Below the pieces are notes generated by a model that saw nothing but the letters and a program-made list of their open reading frames with translations, did no database searches and was not told where the DNA came from. Made by a program: the position numbers and the translations under genes. Below, one piece after another: positions 9,243 to 18,367 of a stretch of DNA of 64,000 nucleotides (position 1 is its first letter; every line of letters starts with the position of its first letter). This DNA comes from Bacteroidetes bacterium GWF2_40_14 (lineage in GTDB: Bacteria > Bacteroidota > Bacteroidia > Bacteroidales > UBA932), in assembly GCA_001769195.1 (NCBI GenBank), contig MEOK01000032.1, forward strand, positions 124,001-188,000. The letters are read 5' to 3'.

Positions 9243-9287
9243 GGGTCGGCCCATTTGCATGCGTCTTAGGGTAAATACCGATAAGTA

Positions 9288-10460
9288 ATGCAAACAAGAA
9301 CCAGTGAAGAAGAAATCGATTTACTGATCTCCAGAAATCTCAATGGAAGTGCAAATCCGGAAGAAATTGAAAGACTATCTGTCTGGATCAAGAATTTCGA
9401 TAATGAGACATACTTTGAGCAATATAAGAAGATGTGGCACGTTGCTCAGGATATGCCGGCAGACGATAAGCATATCAAACAGTCTCTTTTAAGCTTTTTA
9501 CAATATACCCGTGCAAGAGAAAGAAGGCATAACATCAGAACAAGACTTATTTATGTTGTATCTTCTGCTGCTTCAATTATATTGCTTTTTGGGCTTTATT
9601 CTATATTAATTCCTAAAGATTATTCCAGCGTCTCTTTTTCTGAACTAAAGTATAACTCCGAATCAATTAAGGTTGAATTATCGGACGGAAGTATAATAAA
9701 TCCCTTAAAAAAATCACCATACTATACTAAGGAAAAAGAGATTAACCTCGATTCGGCAAATCACAGGGAGATTTCTTATGTCTCTCAGAAAACTAGTCAT
9801 TCTCAAAAATCGGAAAGCCTTAAATATAATTCGGTATCAATACCTCCGGGAGAACGATTTGCTATTGTTCTTTCAGATGGAACAAAAGTTTATTTGAATT
9901 CAAACTCATATATAAGATATCCCGTAAGTTTCGGAAAAGAAAACAGAGTGGTTACTTTGGTTGGGAGAGCATATTTTGATGTTACTAAATCGGATATTCC
10001 TTTTATAGTTAATACTCCCGACATGAGAGTAGAGGTACTGGGAACATCTTTCGATGTAGAATCAAACAAGAACGCTATAAACTCTTCTGTTATTCTTGTG
10101 GAGGGGTCTGTTAAAGTATTTGCCGACGGCCAAAGTAAAATAATAAGCCCCGATGAGAAATACTCAATTAACCGCCTTGACAGAGAGGTTTCTGTCAGTA
10201 ATGTTGATTCAAAAACAATGACTTTGTGGAAAAAAGGGATTTTGGTCCTTACGGAGCTTTCTTTTGATTCTATGTTAGACAACCTCCGCTCATGGTATGG
10301 TGTGGAAATTATTAATATTTCCTCTGTCTCAAAGGCAGAAAAGTTTTATGGAAAATTTGATCGTGAAAATATTGAAGAAGCAATGAAAACAATTGCTCTT
10401 AGTGCTAAAGTTAGATACAGAATTGATAATGGGATTTTAATAGTCGAAGACTCTAAATAA
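9288..10460 (+). CDS. FecR family anti-sigma factor
   Basis: A 390-residue single-span membrane regulator. The N-terminal cytoplasmic part (1-83) should hold the sigma factor. A membrane segment lies near 84-107 (LIYVVSSAASIILLFGLYS). The periplasmic FecR domain is about residues 180-275, with PPGERFAIVLSDGTKVYLN, VTLVGRAYFDV and RVEVLGTSFDVES. The C-terminal DUF4974-like domain follows from about 310 (LTELSFDSMLDNLRSWYGV), ending in ILIVEDSK. DUF4974 is thought to contact the STN domain of the partner SusC-type receptor, and the next gene has such a domain. Start ATG at 9288. Confidence 0.92.
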   Translation: MQTRTSEEEIDLLISRNLNGSANPEEIERLSVWIKNFDNETYFEQYKKMWHVAQDMPADDKHIKQSLLSFLQYTRARERRHNIRTRLIYVVSSAASIILLFGLYSILIPKDYSSVSFSELKYNSESIKVELSDGSIINPLKKSPYYTKEKEINLDSANHREISYVSQKTSHSQKSESLKYNSVSIPPGERFAIVLSDGTKVYLNSNSYIRYPVSFGKENRVVTLVGRAYFDVTKSDIPFIVNTPDMRVEVLGTSFDVESNKNAINSSVILVEGSVKVFADGQSKIISPDEKYSINRLDREVSVSNVDSKTMTLWKKGILVLTELSFDSMLDNLRSWYGVEIINISSVSKAEKFYGKFDRENIEEAMKTIALSAKVRYRIDNGILIVEDSK

Positions 10461-10468
10461 TAGAAAAA

Positions 10469-10509
10469 GCGGGAGATCTTAAGGCCTGGTAAACTTTACT
10501 CTCTCCCGC
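10469..10509 (+). promoter_or_regulatory. Inverted repeat between fecR and susC
   Basis: GCGGGAGA (10469-10476) and TCTCCCGC (10502-10509) can pair around a 25-nt loop, 8 nt after the fecR stop and 46 nt before the susC start. No T-run follows, so it is not a classic terminator. It may separate expression of the low-level regulator pair from the highly expressed receptor, by mRNA processing or partial termination, or be a binding site. Confidence 0.4.
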
Positions 10510-10555
10510 CATACCAATCAATACCTTAGTATTAACAAGAATTTAAAACAAAACT

Positions 10556-13500
10556 ATGAAAATTTTTTCACTTTTTAGAAAAAAGTGCTTCTGCGGAAGG
10601 CATGCTTTGCGGCAATTTGTCTTATTGCCCGTGGTTTTATCCCTCCTTACTCCTTCTCTTATTTATGGAGCGGATCAGCAAGAGAAAATTACAATTAGTT
10701 TAAAAAATGTGAGTATTGTTACGTTTTTTAAAGAAATTGAAAAAATCACAACTTTCAAATTTTTTTACAAAGGTTCTCAGGTGGAATCTTTTCCCAACAT
10801 TACAGTAGAAGCAAAAGATCAGACAATTACTTCTGTCCTGAATTCGGTTTTTGCAAAAACCAATCTAACCTACATTTTTAACAACAAACAGATTGTCATT
10901 CAACAACGGGAGGGTAGTCAATCTGTCACGGTTCCGTTGAAAATTAGTGGAAAGGTATCTTTTGAAGAAGATGGTTCTCCTGTTCCTTATGCAAATATCC
11001 AGGTAAAGGGTGTTAAAGGGGCGGGATCAACCACTGATGTAGGGGGCAGGTACACTATTTCCAATATTGCAGGAAATGCTGTGCTTGTTATTACATATAT
11101 CGGTTATATTACTCAGGAAATTCCTGTCAACGGAAGAGCAATTATTGATATTGTAATAAAAGAAGATGTAGCGTCTCTGAAAGAAGTAGTTTTTACGGGT
11201 TATCAAACCCTGCCCAAAGAAAGAACTACTGGATCATTTTCCAAAATTGACACAAAAGAGTTGGAACGTACACTCTCTTATAACATTCAGGACAAACTGG
11301 AAAACGGAACCTTGAGTGGTTTGCTTTCAGACCCTACAACCGGAATTTCTGTAAGGGGTGTTGCCACTATCAGTGCAAGCAGACTACCACTGGTAATTGT
11401 TGATGGGTTTCCACTACAGGTAGATATAAATCAAAATACAGATGCTTCAGATGCTGTGGATTTTGATAATCTTACCAGAGCATTGAACTCAATAAATCCT
11501 AATGACGTAGAAAGCGTAACTCTGCTCAAGGATGCGGCAGCCACATCAATATATGGAGCAAGAGCAGCTAATGGGGTTATTGTTATCAATCTGAAAAAAA
11601 CAAGTGGAAAGGTAAGCGATCCGGAAGTCAATTTCTCCATGAATATTGCTTTCAAGCCTAAAACAGATGTCAATAAGCTACCCTACTGTAATCCCGAAAC
11701 TTACTTCTCGATAGAACAAAACCGTTACAATGCTGGCTGGTTTACATCCAATGCCACAAGTTCCACAGAGTACACAAACCTTCCGGATTACTTTTATGTA
11801 CGAGGCAGGGTTCGTGATGGCATACTCAGCCAGGGCGACCTGGTTGCATTGGAGCAACAGATGAAAACATACGATAACAGAAATGAGTTTTCTGATTATT
11901 TTCTGCAAAACAATGTTCATCAACAGTATAATATCTCTGTAAATCAGAGACTGGGTTTTAGCAACTATCGTTTCTCTGTTGCCTATGACACAGATCTGGC
12001 AATTAATAAAGGCAACAATGATGACAGGATTGTTGTAAATTTCTCCAATCAGGCTAAGCCCCTTAAATGGCTGGTATTTACCACTGCTGTCAACCTTACC
12101 CTCAGAAACGAAGAGAAGAACGGGTTGTCAATAAATGATTTGTTCAGCATTCCACAACATCAGCGCATATTGGATGAAAACGGGAATTACACTTCAATGA
12201 GCAAATACACCGGAATCTCTACTGGAAGACAAATCCGTGATGATGTTGTAAAGCAATACAGCTATTTTCCTTATGACTGGAAGTGGAACATCAAGCAGGA
12301 ATGGGACAATATGGACAATACCATAAATACCGTAGGTACAAGGTTACAAGGTGGAGTTCAGATTAAACCAATTGGAAATGATCTAACCATTGAGGCAAAG
12401 TATCAGTATGAGTTTGGATCTTCAAAGCAGAAGAACTATTATAATGAGCAAACATTTCTCGTTAGAAACCTGGTAAATACATTTGCTCAACCGGCTCTGC
12501 TACCTGTTCCAAAAGGAGGAATTCTGGAACATCAGTATGGCACAAACTTTTCACATAACATCCAGGGAACCGCAATATATACCAAGAAATTTGCAAAAAA
12601 ACATGATATTGTTGTTCTGGCAGGTACAGAAATTCGTGAACAGAGCGCCGACAAATCCAATGTCCGCCGTTACGGGTACGATCCACAAACGCTTTCATAT
12701 GTGGCACAGATGGACTATCTGACAAAATATCCCAGAAACCTTATGTCCACCCAGTCTCCATATTTCATAGACCCTTCGGCACAGTGGACCACAATTTATA
12801 ACTACTATCTCAATACGGACCGTTTTGTCTCCCTATTCGGAAATATGGCCTATAATTATAATGACAAATATGACTTTACCGCAAGCTGGCGACTCGATCA
12901 ATCTAATATGTTCGGAGATTCTCCTAAATACCGACAGGTTCCATTATGGTCCATAGGGGTAGGCTGGACAATAGATAAGGAGTCGTTTTTTAAAGTTCCT
13001 TTCATTGACAGATTAAGATTAAGAGCAACATACGGCTCCAGCGGAAACGTTGACAAATCTACCAGTCCTTATGCAATTGCCTCTATTGGCGGTTCGTATA
13101 CGAACTCAACCCTTGCATTACCCGGGGCAAAATATAATAATCCTGCAAATCCTGAGCTAAGGTGGGAAAAAACCAAGCAGGTTAACATAGGACTTGAATT
13201 TGCAATGTTAGATAACAAGCTTAGTGGTACTATAGATTACTACTACAAAAAAAGTACTGATTTGCTTGCTACAAAAAACATTAACAGCACTTATGGCTTT
13301 AGCAGCGCAAAGTTCAATGTTGGAGCAATAGACAATAAGGGTGTAGACGTCACATTGTCATATATCCCAATAAGAAAAGGCTCATTCTCCTGGAGAACTC
13401 AGTTGATGTATTCATACAATCAGAATATTATCACCCAGACAGACAAGGATATAATTCTTAACAACACGTCCATTTCTACTGCTCTGATGTATCAACAATA

Positions 13501-14221
13501 TCGTGTAGTGAAAGGGCGGCCTAGATTTAATCTTGTATCAATGCCTTGGGGAGGATTGGATGCAACAGGTTATCCTCAGTTTATTTTTAAGGATTCTCTT
13601 TATAATTGGCGGACACCTCAGGTTCCTACATGGAACAACTACAAATTTGCCGATCTTAAATACGAAGGAACAACTTTGGCTCCTCATTATGGATCATGGA
13701 ACAACCAGATAACGTATAAAGGATTTGAACTCTCCTTTCTGCTTAGTTACAAATTCGGGCATGTGTATCAGCATGTAGCTCCATTCAGGGTCAGTAACAA
13801 CGACCTTTTTGGTATAGCTCAGGGAAACTACATTCCGCACTATGCAAAGGAATTTGAGAACATGTGGAAGGAACCGGGTGACGAGCTTAAGACGGATATA
13901 CCTAAAATGCCTTATGAATTGACCGGTGCTCAGGTAAGAGCCTTGACAATCTGGTATACATACCCTGTAAACTACGGGAGCCATCAGACTCAAAGTGCTG
14001 CAAATATTCGTGTTCAGCGTATAAGTCTTTCATACTCACTTGATAAAAAACAATTGCCAAAAATGATAAGCAGATTGACATTTATGCTTCAAGGCCGTAA
14101 TCTGGGTGTCATCACATTCAATAAATTTCATGAAGACCCGGAATTCCTGCCTGATATGCAGGGCAACTTCCTGCTGCGGACCAGTCCGGAACTTGCATTT
14201 AGTATAATGGCAACTTTCTAA
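10556..14221 (+). CDS. SusC/RagA-type TonB-dependent receptor with STN signalling domain
   Basis: A 1221-residue outer-membrane transporter. A signal peptide with a long basic start (residues 1-41) is followed by a secretin/STN domain (about 45-115) that should touch the FecR protein. Next come a carboxypeptidase-regulatory-like domain (about 128-210, ISGKVSFEEDGSPVPYANI) and the plug (about 215-345). The plug carries the SusC signatures LPLVIVDGFPLQVD and LLKDAAATSIYGARAANG. A 22-strand-type barrel fills the rest and ends in phenylalanine (SIMATF). With the SusD protein 13 nt downstream it forms a lid-and-barrel import complex powered by TonB. The cargo is unknown; the island encodes no polysaccharide-degrading enzyme and many thiol proteins, which argues against a glycan system. 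Confidence 0.93.
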   Translation: MKIFSLFRKKCFCGRHALRQFVLLPVVLSLLTPSLIYGADQQEKITISLKNVSIVTFFKEIEKITTFKFFYKGSQVESFPNITVEAKDQTITSVLNSVFAKTNLTYIFNNKQIVIQQREGSQSVTVPLKISGKVSFEEDGSPVPYANIQVKGVKGAGSTTDVGGRYTISNIAGNAVLVITYIGYITQEIPVNGRAIIDIVIKEDVASLKEVVFTGYQTLPKERTTGSFSKIDTKELERTLSYNIQDKLENGTLSGLLSDPTTGISVRGVATISASRLPLVIVDGFPLQVDINQNTDASDAVDFDNLTRALNSINPNDVESVTLLKDAAATSIYGARAANGVIVINLKKTSGKVSDPEVNFSMNIAFKPKTDVNKLPYCNPETYFSIEQNRYNAGWFTSNATSSTEYTNLPDYFYVRGRVRDGILSQGDLVALEQQMKTYDNRNEFSDYFLQNNVHQQYNISVNQRLGFSNYRFSVAYDTDLAINKGNNDDRIVVNFSNQAKPLKWLVFTTAVNLTLRNEEKNGLSINDLFSIPQHQRILDENGNYTSMSKYTGISTGRQIRDDVVKQYSYFPYDWKWNIKQEWDNMDNTINTVGTRLQGGVQIKPIGNDLTIEAKYQYEFGSSKQKNYYNEQTFLVRNLVNTFAQPALLPVPKGGILEHQYGTNFSHNIQGTAIYTKKFAKKHDIVVLAGTEIREQSADKSNVRRYGYDPQTLSYVAQMDYLTKYPRNLMSTQSPYFIDPSAQWTTIYNYYLNTDRFVSLFGNMAYNYNDKYDFTASWRLDQSNMFGDSPKYRQVPLWSIGVGWTIDKESFFKVPFIDRLRLRATYGSSGNVDKSTSPYAIASIGGSYTNSTLALPGAKYNNPANPELRWEKTKQVNIGLEFAMLDNKLSGTIDYYYKKSTDLLATKNINSTYGFSSAKFNVGAIDNKGVDVTLSYIPIRKGSFSWRTQLMYSYNQNIITQTDKDIILNNTSISTALMYQQYRVVKGRPRFNLVSMPWGGLDATGYPQFIFKDSLYNWRTPQVPTWNNYKFADLKYEGTTLAPHYGSWNNQITYKGFELSFLLSYKFGHVYQHVAPFRVSNNDLFGIAQGNYIPHYAKEFENMWKEPGDELKTDIPKMPYELTGAQVRALTIWYTYPVNYGSHQTQSAANIRVQRISLSYSLDKKQLPKMISRLTFMLQGRNLGVITFNKFHEDPEFLPDMQGNFLLRTSPELAFSIMATF

Positions 14222-14234
14222 ATAAGATAATATT

Positions 14235-15716
14235 ATGAAAACACGACATATTTTTATTGGCATATTTATGGCCACTCTGCTATCCGCCACAGGATGTGAT
14301 GATTATCTGGATATCAAACCAAAAGGTCAAATGATTCCATCCTCAACCGACGATTATCGTAAGGTGCTGGATTTTGTAGGAAATAAAAACAGCGTTGGTC
14401 TGCAAAGCACGATTTACAATACATACGGTATTGTTAACTACCTGACGGATGATTATCAGGTTGCCGACTCTGCTACTTATAAAACAATTTTGAACGTTGC
14501 AGGGGTTCCCATTAACGACAGGGGAGACCTGTTCAAATGGGCCAAAGAGGGTGCAATATATACAGAAGATGTAGAGGACCCTGACTGGCTTTCATTATAT
14601 GGGCAGATTTACATTGCAAATACTGCGGTTGACGGGGTTCCCAAGGCTTCAGGAGCAGAATCCGTAAAAAAGGGACTGATAGCCGAAGCAAAATTCCACA
14701 GAGCATTTTGTCATCTTGCGCTTGTGAATATTTATGCTAAGCATTACACTCCGACAGGTGCTGCAACCGATCCCGGTGTTCCGCTGAGACTAGATCTTTC
14801 TTTAACAGCATCTCTCGAAAGAGCTCCGGTTAAAACCGTATACGATGCTATAATAAACGACCTTGAGACAGCAATTCCTGACCTGCCGGTTACACAGCTG
14901 TATAATCACCGGCCAAATAAGGCGTCTGGTTATGCACTCCTTGCCCGCACTTACCTTTACCAGGGTAATTACGCAAAGGCATTGGAAAATGCTAATCTGG
15001 GTCTGGCAATTACAAGCTTCCTGTATGATTTTAATACCACTATGAACCGCGTTTCGGGCACAGCAAATTATAATGCGTTTCTTACAACCATAGTTGCCAA
15101 TGCATGGTATGACAAAGAACTTATTTGTCAAAAAGAGGTATGTATGGTAAGTGGTACATATCACTACTCATATATGCTAAGTGATGCGCAAACAATAAAC
15201 ACCCTGTATGACAATGTAAACGATCTGCGGTTTTTCCTTAAGTTTGGTTCACTTAGTGGCACTAGTTATACATATGGAGAACTTACACGCCGATGGACTT
15301 CTCTTCAGTACTATCCTATAGTTGGGGTTACTGTTCCGGAAATGTTCCTTATCCGTGCCGAATCATTGGCCCGCATTGGTGGAGCAACTAATTTGGATGC
15401 CGCAATAGCAGCTTTAAATACTCTTAGGGTAACAAGGTATATTACAGGAACATATCAAAACTATGTTGCTTCGAGTTACACCAAAGATCAGATTATCCAA
15501 TTAGTAATAAATGAAAGAAGACGGGAATTCTTTGGTAATGGACTAAGATGGTTCGATTTGAAACGTTTAAATGCTTTGGAAAATGCAAATATCACTATCC
15601 GGAGAAATTTTACTGGAGATCAGTTAGTGCCAGGCGATATTCACTGGGTAATGCCAATTGCTAAAAAGTATATAAATCAAAGCCCGGAAATAATTCAAAA
15701 CGAGGGGTATAACTAA
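14235..15716 (+). CDS. SusD/RagB family nutrient-binding lipoprotein
   Basis: A 493-residue surface lipoprotein. The signal peptide ends in a lipobox with C21 (LLSATGCDDYLD), and the next residues, DIKPKGQMIP, are the usual SusD opening. TPR-like helices follow, for example near GLIAEAKFHRAFCHLALVN and KASGYALLARTYLYQGNY. The C-terminal part has the typical INERRREFFGNGLRWFDLKR and ends in WVMPIAKKYINQSPEIIQN. The protein caps the SusC barrel upstream and captures its ligand. It is followed after 1 nt by the thioredoxin/YD-repeat gene, so translation of the two may be coupled. Confidence 0.93.
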   Translation: MKTRHIFIGIFMATLLSATGCDDYLDIKPKGQMIPSSTDDYRKVLDFVGNKNSVGLQSTIYNTYGIVNYLTDDYQVADSATYKTILNVAGVPINDRGDLFKWAKEGAIYTEDVEDPDWLSLYGQIYIANTAVDGVPKASGAESVKKGLIAEAKFHRAFCHLALVNIYAKHYTPTGAATDPGVPLRLDLSLTASLERAPVKTVYDAIINDLETAIPDLPVTQLYNHRPNKASGYALLARTYLYQGNYAKALENANLGLAITSFLYDFNTTMNRVSGTANYNAFLTTIVANAWYDKELICQKEVCMVSGTYHYSYMLSDAQTINTLYDNVNDLRFFLKFGSLSGTSYTYGELTRRWTSLQYYPIVGVTVPEMFLIRAESLARIGGATNLDAAIAALNTLRVTRYITGTYQNYVASSYTKDQIIQLVINERRREFFGNGLRWFDLKRLNALENANITIRRNFTGDQLVPGDIHWVMPIAKKYINQSPEIIQNEGYN

Positions 15717-15717
15717 T

Positions 15718-17247
15718 ATGAAACGGTTAATATTGCTATTGCTGTGTTTTGTGGTGGCAGATGTTGTTGCCCAAGAGACCAATGGAGCAAAAAAATTATT
15801 TGCAAATTCAATTCTAAACCAAAAAGCTCCGGAGTTGATTGTTGAACAATGGCTTACTAAAAAACCAGACACTAAGGGAAAATTCGTGTTAATCGACTTT
15901 TCTTCTACATGGTGCCATGGTTGTCGCAAATCGATGCCTGAGTTAAACGATTTTCAAAAAGAGTTTGCCAACGAATTGGTTATAATTTTTATTACTTCAG
16001 AAACAGCTGAAAAAGTAGAAGCTGCTAAAAGTATGCTTATTGAAACGCCTATTGCCATTGACACAAAAAACAGAACATCTAAACTTCTTGAAATAAAAGG
16101 TATACCCCATAATGTCCTTATAGACCCAAAAGGTTTTGTTAGGTGGGAGGGTTTTCCGTTAAGTAAAGATTATGAACTTACCCATGAAGTAATTGCAAAT
16201 ATCATTGAAAAATACAATGGCACAGATGGCCATGAAAACAAAATGATAAAATGCATTGCCGAACAAAAAACAGATGGGAAGGTAAATTCTTTGACCGAAA
16301 TTGATTTTGCTGCAGGAGAAAAACCTGATGGAGTCCAGAAGGGTAACATGCAAAATAAAAGGATATCCAATTATAACAAACACGGAGATCTGGTCGAAGA
16401 AAGTTTTTATAATTCCGGGGATACTTTATTGTTCCGGTCTGTCTGTAAATATGACGCTAAAGGAAATCTGTCAGAACGATTAGGATTTGAAAAAAATGGT
16501 AAATTTTCTTCAAAATCGGTTTTCAAATATGATTCCAAAGGCAACAGAACGGAGGAGGACACTTATAATTCAAGAGATTACCGCGAGTTTAGAAATACTT
16601 ATAAATACGATTCTGCAAATAATTTGCTTGAGGAGAGCCTTTTTGACAAAGATGGCATTTTAGTTTTCAGATCTACATACAAGTATAATAAAAGTGGTGA
16701 TATAACCGAAAAAAACACATATGGTCTAAACGGAGAGTTATGTTCGGGGTATTCTGCCTTTTATGATAAAAATGGTAACAGGCAAGAAGAGAGAATCATC
16801 TCTTCAGATGGGAGTGTTCAGACTAGATTCACACGCTCTTTTGACGACAAGGGTAACATAATTGTAGAAAACGTCTATGATGCAGGGGGAACCCTAAGTT
16901 CCAGGTATACTTTCCTATATGATAAAGAGGGAAAACTGCAGGAAGAGAGCGTCAGGAGACCGGATGGTACTCTTATAATTAAGTACGCTTATGGATATGA
17001 TTCCCAAGGGAATATGACTGAAGTAAGCAGGTATGATCCTGATGGAAGTCTATACCTCCAATCATCGGTCAATCAAGGCAGTAGCGAGCATGAACTGGTG
17101 TGGGACTATTACAATCAAGGCAGTTTGGGTACCAAATATGTTAACAAATACGATAAAATTGACAAAAAGGGGAATTGGCTCAGGCGAATTAAAATTGTTA
17201 GTCAAAGACCCGTTACTTACACAGAGAGATTGATAAGTTATTATTAA
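15718..17247 (+). CDS. Exported thioredoxin-like protein with C-terminal YD-like repeats
   Basis: A 509-residue protein with a signal peptide (1-19, cut near VVAQE). Residues 35-165 form a TlpA-type thioredoxin domain with active site C66-H-G-C69 (STWCHGCRK) and a cis-proline at 130 (KGIPHNVLIDP). From about 216 to 490 there are eight to nine repeats of about 28 residues with the pattern YKYD-x2-GN-x2-EE-x-Y and a DG turn, as in FKYDSKGNRTEEDTY and YKYNKSGDITEKNTY. These resemble YD/RHS or similar solenoid repeats used for binding at the cell surface. The combination with a disulfide oxidoreductase is unusual. It starts 1 nt after the SusD stop, so it belongs to the same uptake operon. Role inferred: reduction or shuffling of disulfides on a bound partner. 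Confidence 0.7.
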   Translation: MKRLILLLLCFVVADVVAQETNGAKKLFANSILNQKAPELIVEQWLTKKPDTKGKFVLIDFSSTWCHGCRKSMPELNDFQKEFANELVIIFITSETAEKVEAAKSMLIETPIAIDTKNRTSKLLEIKGIPHNVLIDPKGFVRWEGFPLSKDYELTHEVIANIIEKYNGTDGHENKMIKCIAEQKTDGKVNSLTEIDFAAGEKPDGVQKGNMQNKRISNYNKHGDLVEESFYNSGDTLLFRSVCKYDAKGNLSERLGFEKNGKFSSKSVFKYDSKGNRTEEDTYNSRDYREFRNTYKYDSANNLLEESLFDKDGILVFRSTYKYNKSGDITEKNTYGLNGELCSGYSAFYDKNGNRQEERIISSDGSVQTRFTRSFDDKGNIIVENVYDAGGTLSSRYTFLYDKEGKLQEESVRRPDGTLIIKYAYGYDSQGNMTEVSRYDPDGSLYLQSSVNQGSSEHELVWDYYNQGSLGTKYVNKYDKIDKKGNWLRRIKIVSQRPVTYTERLISYY

Positions 17248-17298
17248 TCAGTCGAAAAACAAAATTAAATATTATTAAGCTTTTAGAAATCAATAATT

Positions 17299-18342
17299 AT
17301 GAAAAGAAAATTACATTCTTGTTTATTTATCCCAATAGTTGTTGGGATGGGAACATTTTTAGTGCTTTTCAATAGTTGTAAAAAGGAGGAAATTCCACTG
17401 ACTCCTGAACCACAGTTACCTGTATTAACAACCAACACACCCGTCAATGTGCTTCAAACCACTGCAGAATGCGGAGGAGAAGTTACAAGTGACGGAGGTG
17501 ATGCAATAACAGCCAGGGGGGTGGTTTGGTCAACAACTCCGCTTCCAACAATCGCACTAACCACAAAAACATCGGAGGGTGCAGGAGCGGGGAAATTTGT
17601 CAGTATTATTACAGGACTGAACCCAAATACAACGTACTATGTGAGAGCATATGCAACAAACAGCGTCGGCACAAGCTATGGCGGTGCCACCGTATTTAAT
17701 TTCATTACAAGAACTTTTCCTGCCGGTATATCTGGCCCTATAACAGATGTTAGTGGGTATAAATACAATCCAATTCTAATAGGGACCCAGATATGGCTGG
17801 TGGAAAATCTGAAAACAACTAAGTACCGCGACGGCACAAGCATTGCAAATGTTACGGATGACTCACAATGGGGGCTTCTCACTACAGGAGCATATTGCAA
17901 TTTTAAAAATGACTTGAAAAATGGTGATACCTATGGTCGACTGTATAACTGGCATGCTGTATCCGATGTTCGGGGAATTTGTCCTTTAGGTTGGCATGTA
18001 CCTACCGATGTAGAGTGGACGGCACTTATGGATTACCTTGGCGGAAGAACTGTTGCCGGGGGCAAGCTTAAAGAGGCCGGATCTACTCATTGGTATGGCC
18101 AAAATGTTTTTGGAACAAATGAAGTTGGATTTACTGCGCTTCCGGGTGATTTCCGCCCAAGTAATGGCATCATTATCTATCACTTATTCTTTTCTGCCTA
18201 TTTCTGGACTTCTACTCCTGTAAGCGTTACAAGTGCATCGGCATACTATAACTGGATTCCTTATTATGACAAATTAGTTACCCGGGCTTCTACGGATAAG
18301 AAGGTAGGGTACAGTGTGAGGTGTATAAAGGATCCGGTTTAA
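17299..18342 (+). CDS. FISUMP domain lipoprotein with fibronectin-type module
   Basis: A 347-residue lipoprotein. The signal peptide ends with C27 (LFNSCKKEE), followed by a proline-rich linker. Residues 40-138 look like a fibronectin type III-like domain (RGVVWSTTPLPT, then LNPNTTYYVRAYATNSVG). Residues 152-344 are a FISUMP domain (Fibrobacter succinogenes major paralogous domain), with the landmarks IGTQIWLVENLKTTKYRDG, YGRLYNWHAV, CPLGWHVPTDVEWTAL and a final VGYSVRCIKD. FISUMP proteins are surface proteins of uncertain ligand. It lies 51 nt after the thioredoxin/YD-repeat gene and 25 nt before a TlpA gene. A second FISUMP domain occurs in the 666-residue protein two genes downstream. Confidence 0.85.
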   Translation: MKRKLHSCLFIPIVVGMGTFLVLFNSCKKEEIPLTPEPQLPVLTTNTPVNVLQTTAECGGEVTSDGGDAITARGVVWSTTPLPTIALTTKTSEGAGAGKFVSIITGLNPNTTYYVRAYATNSVGTSYGGATVFNFITRTFPAGISGPITDVSGYKYNPILIGTQIWLVENLKTTKYRDGTSIANVTDDSQWGLLTTGAYCNFKNDLKNGDTYGRLYNWHAVSDVRGICPLGWHVPTDVEWTALMDYLGGRTVAGGKLKEAGSTHWYGQNVFGTNEVGFTALPGDFRPSNGIIIYHLFFSAYFWTSTPVSVTSASAYYNWIPYYDKLVTRASTDKKVGYSVRCIKDPV

Positions 18343-18367
18343 CAAATATTCACAAATCCATAAAAAA

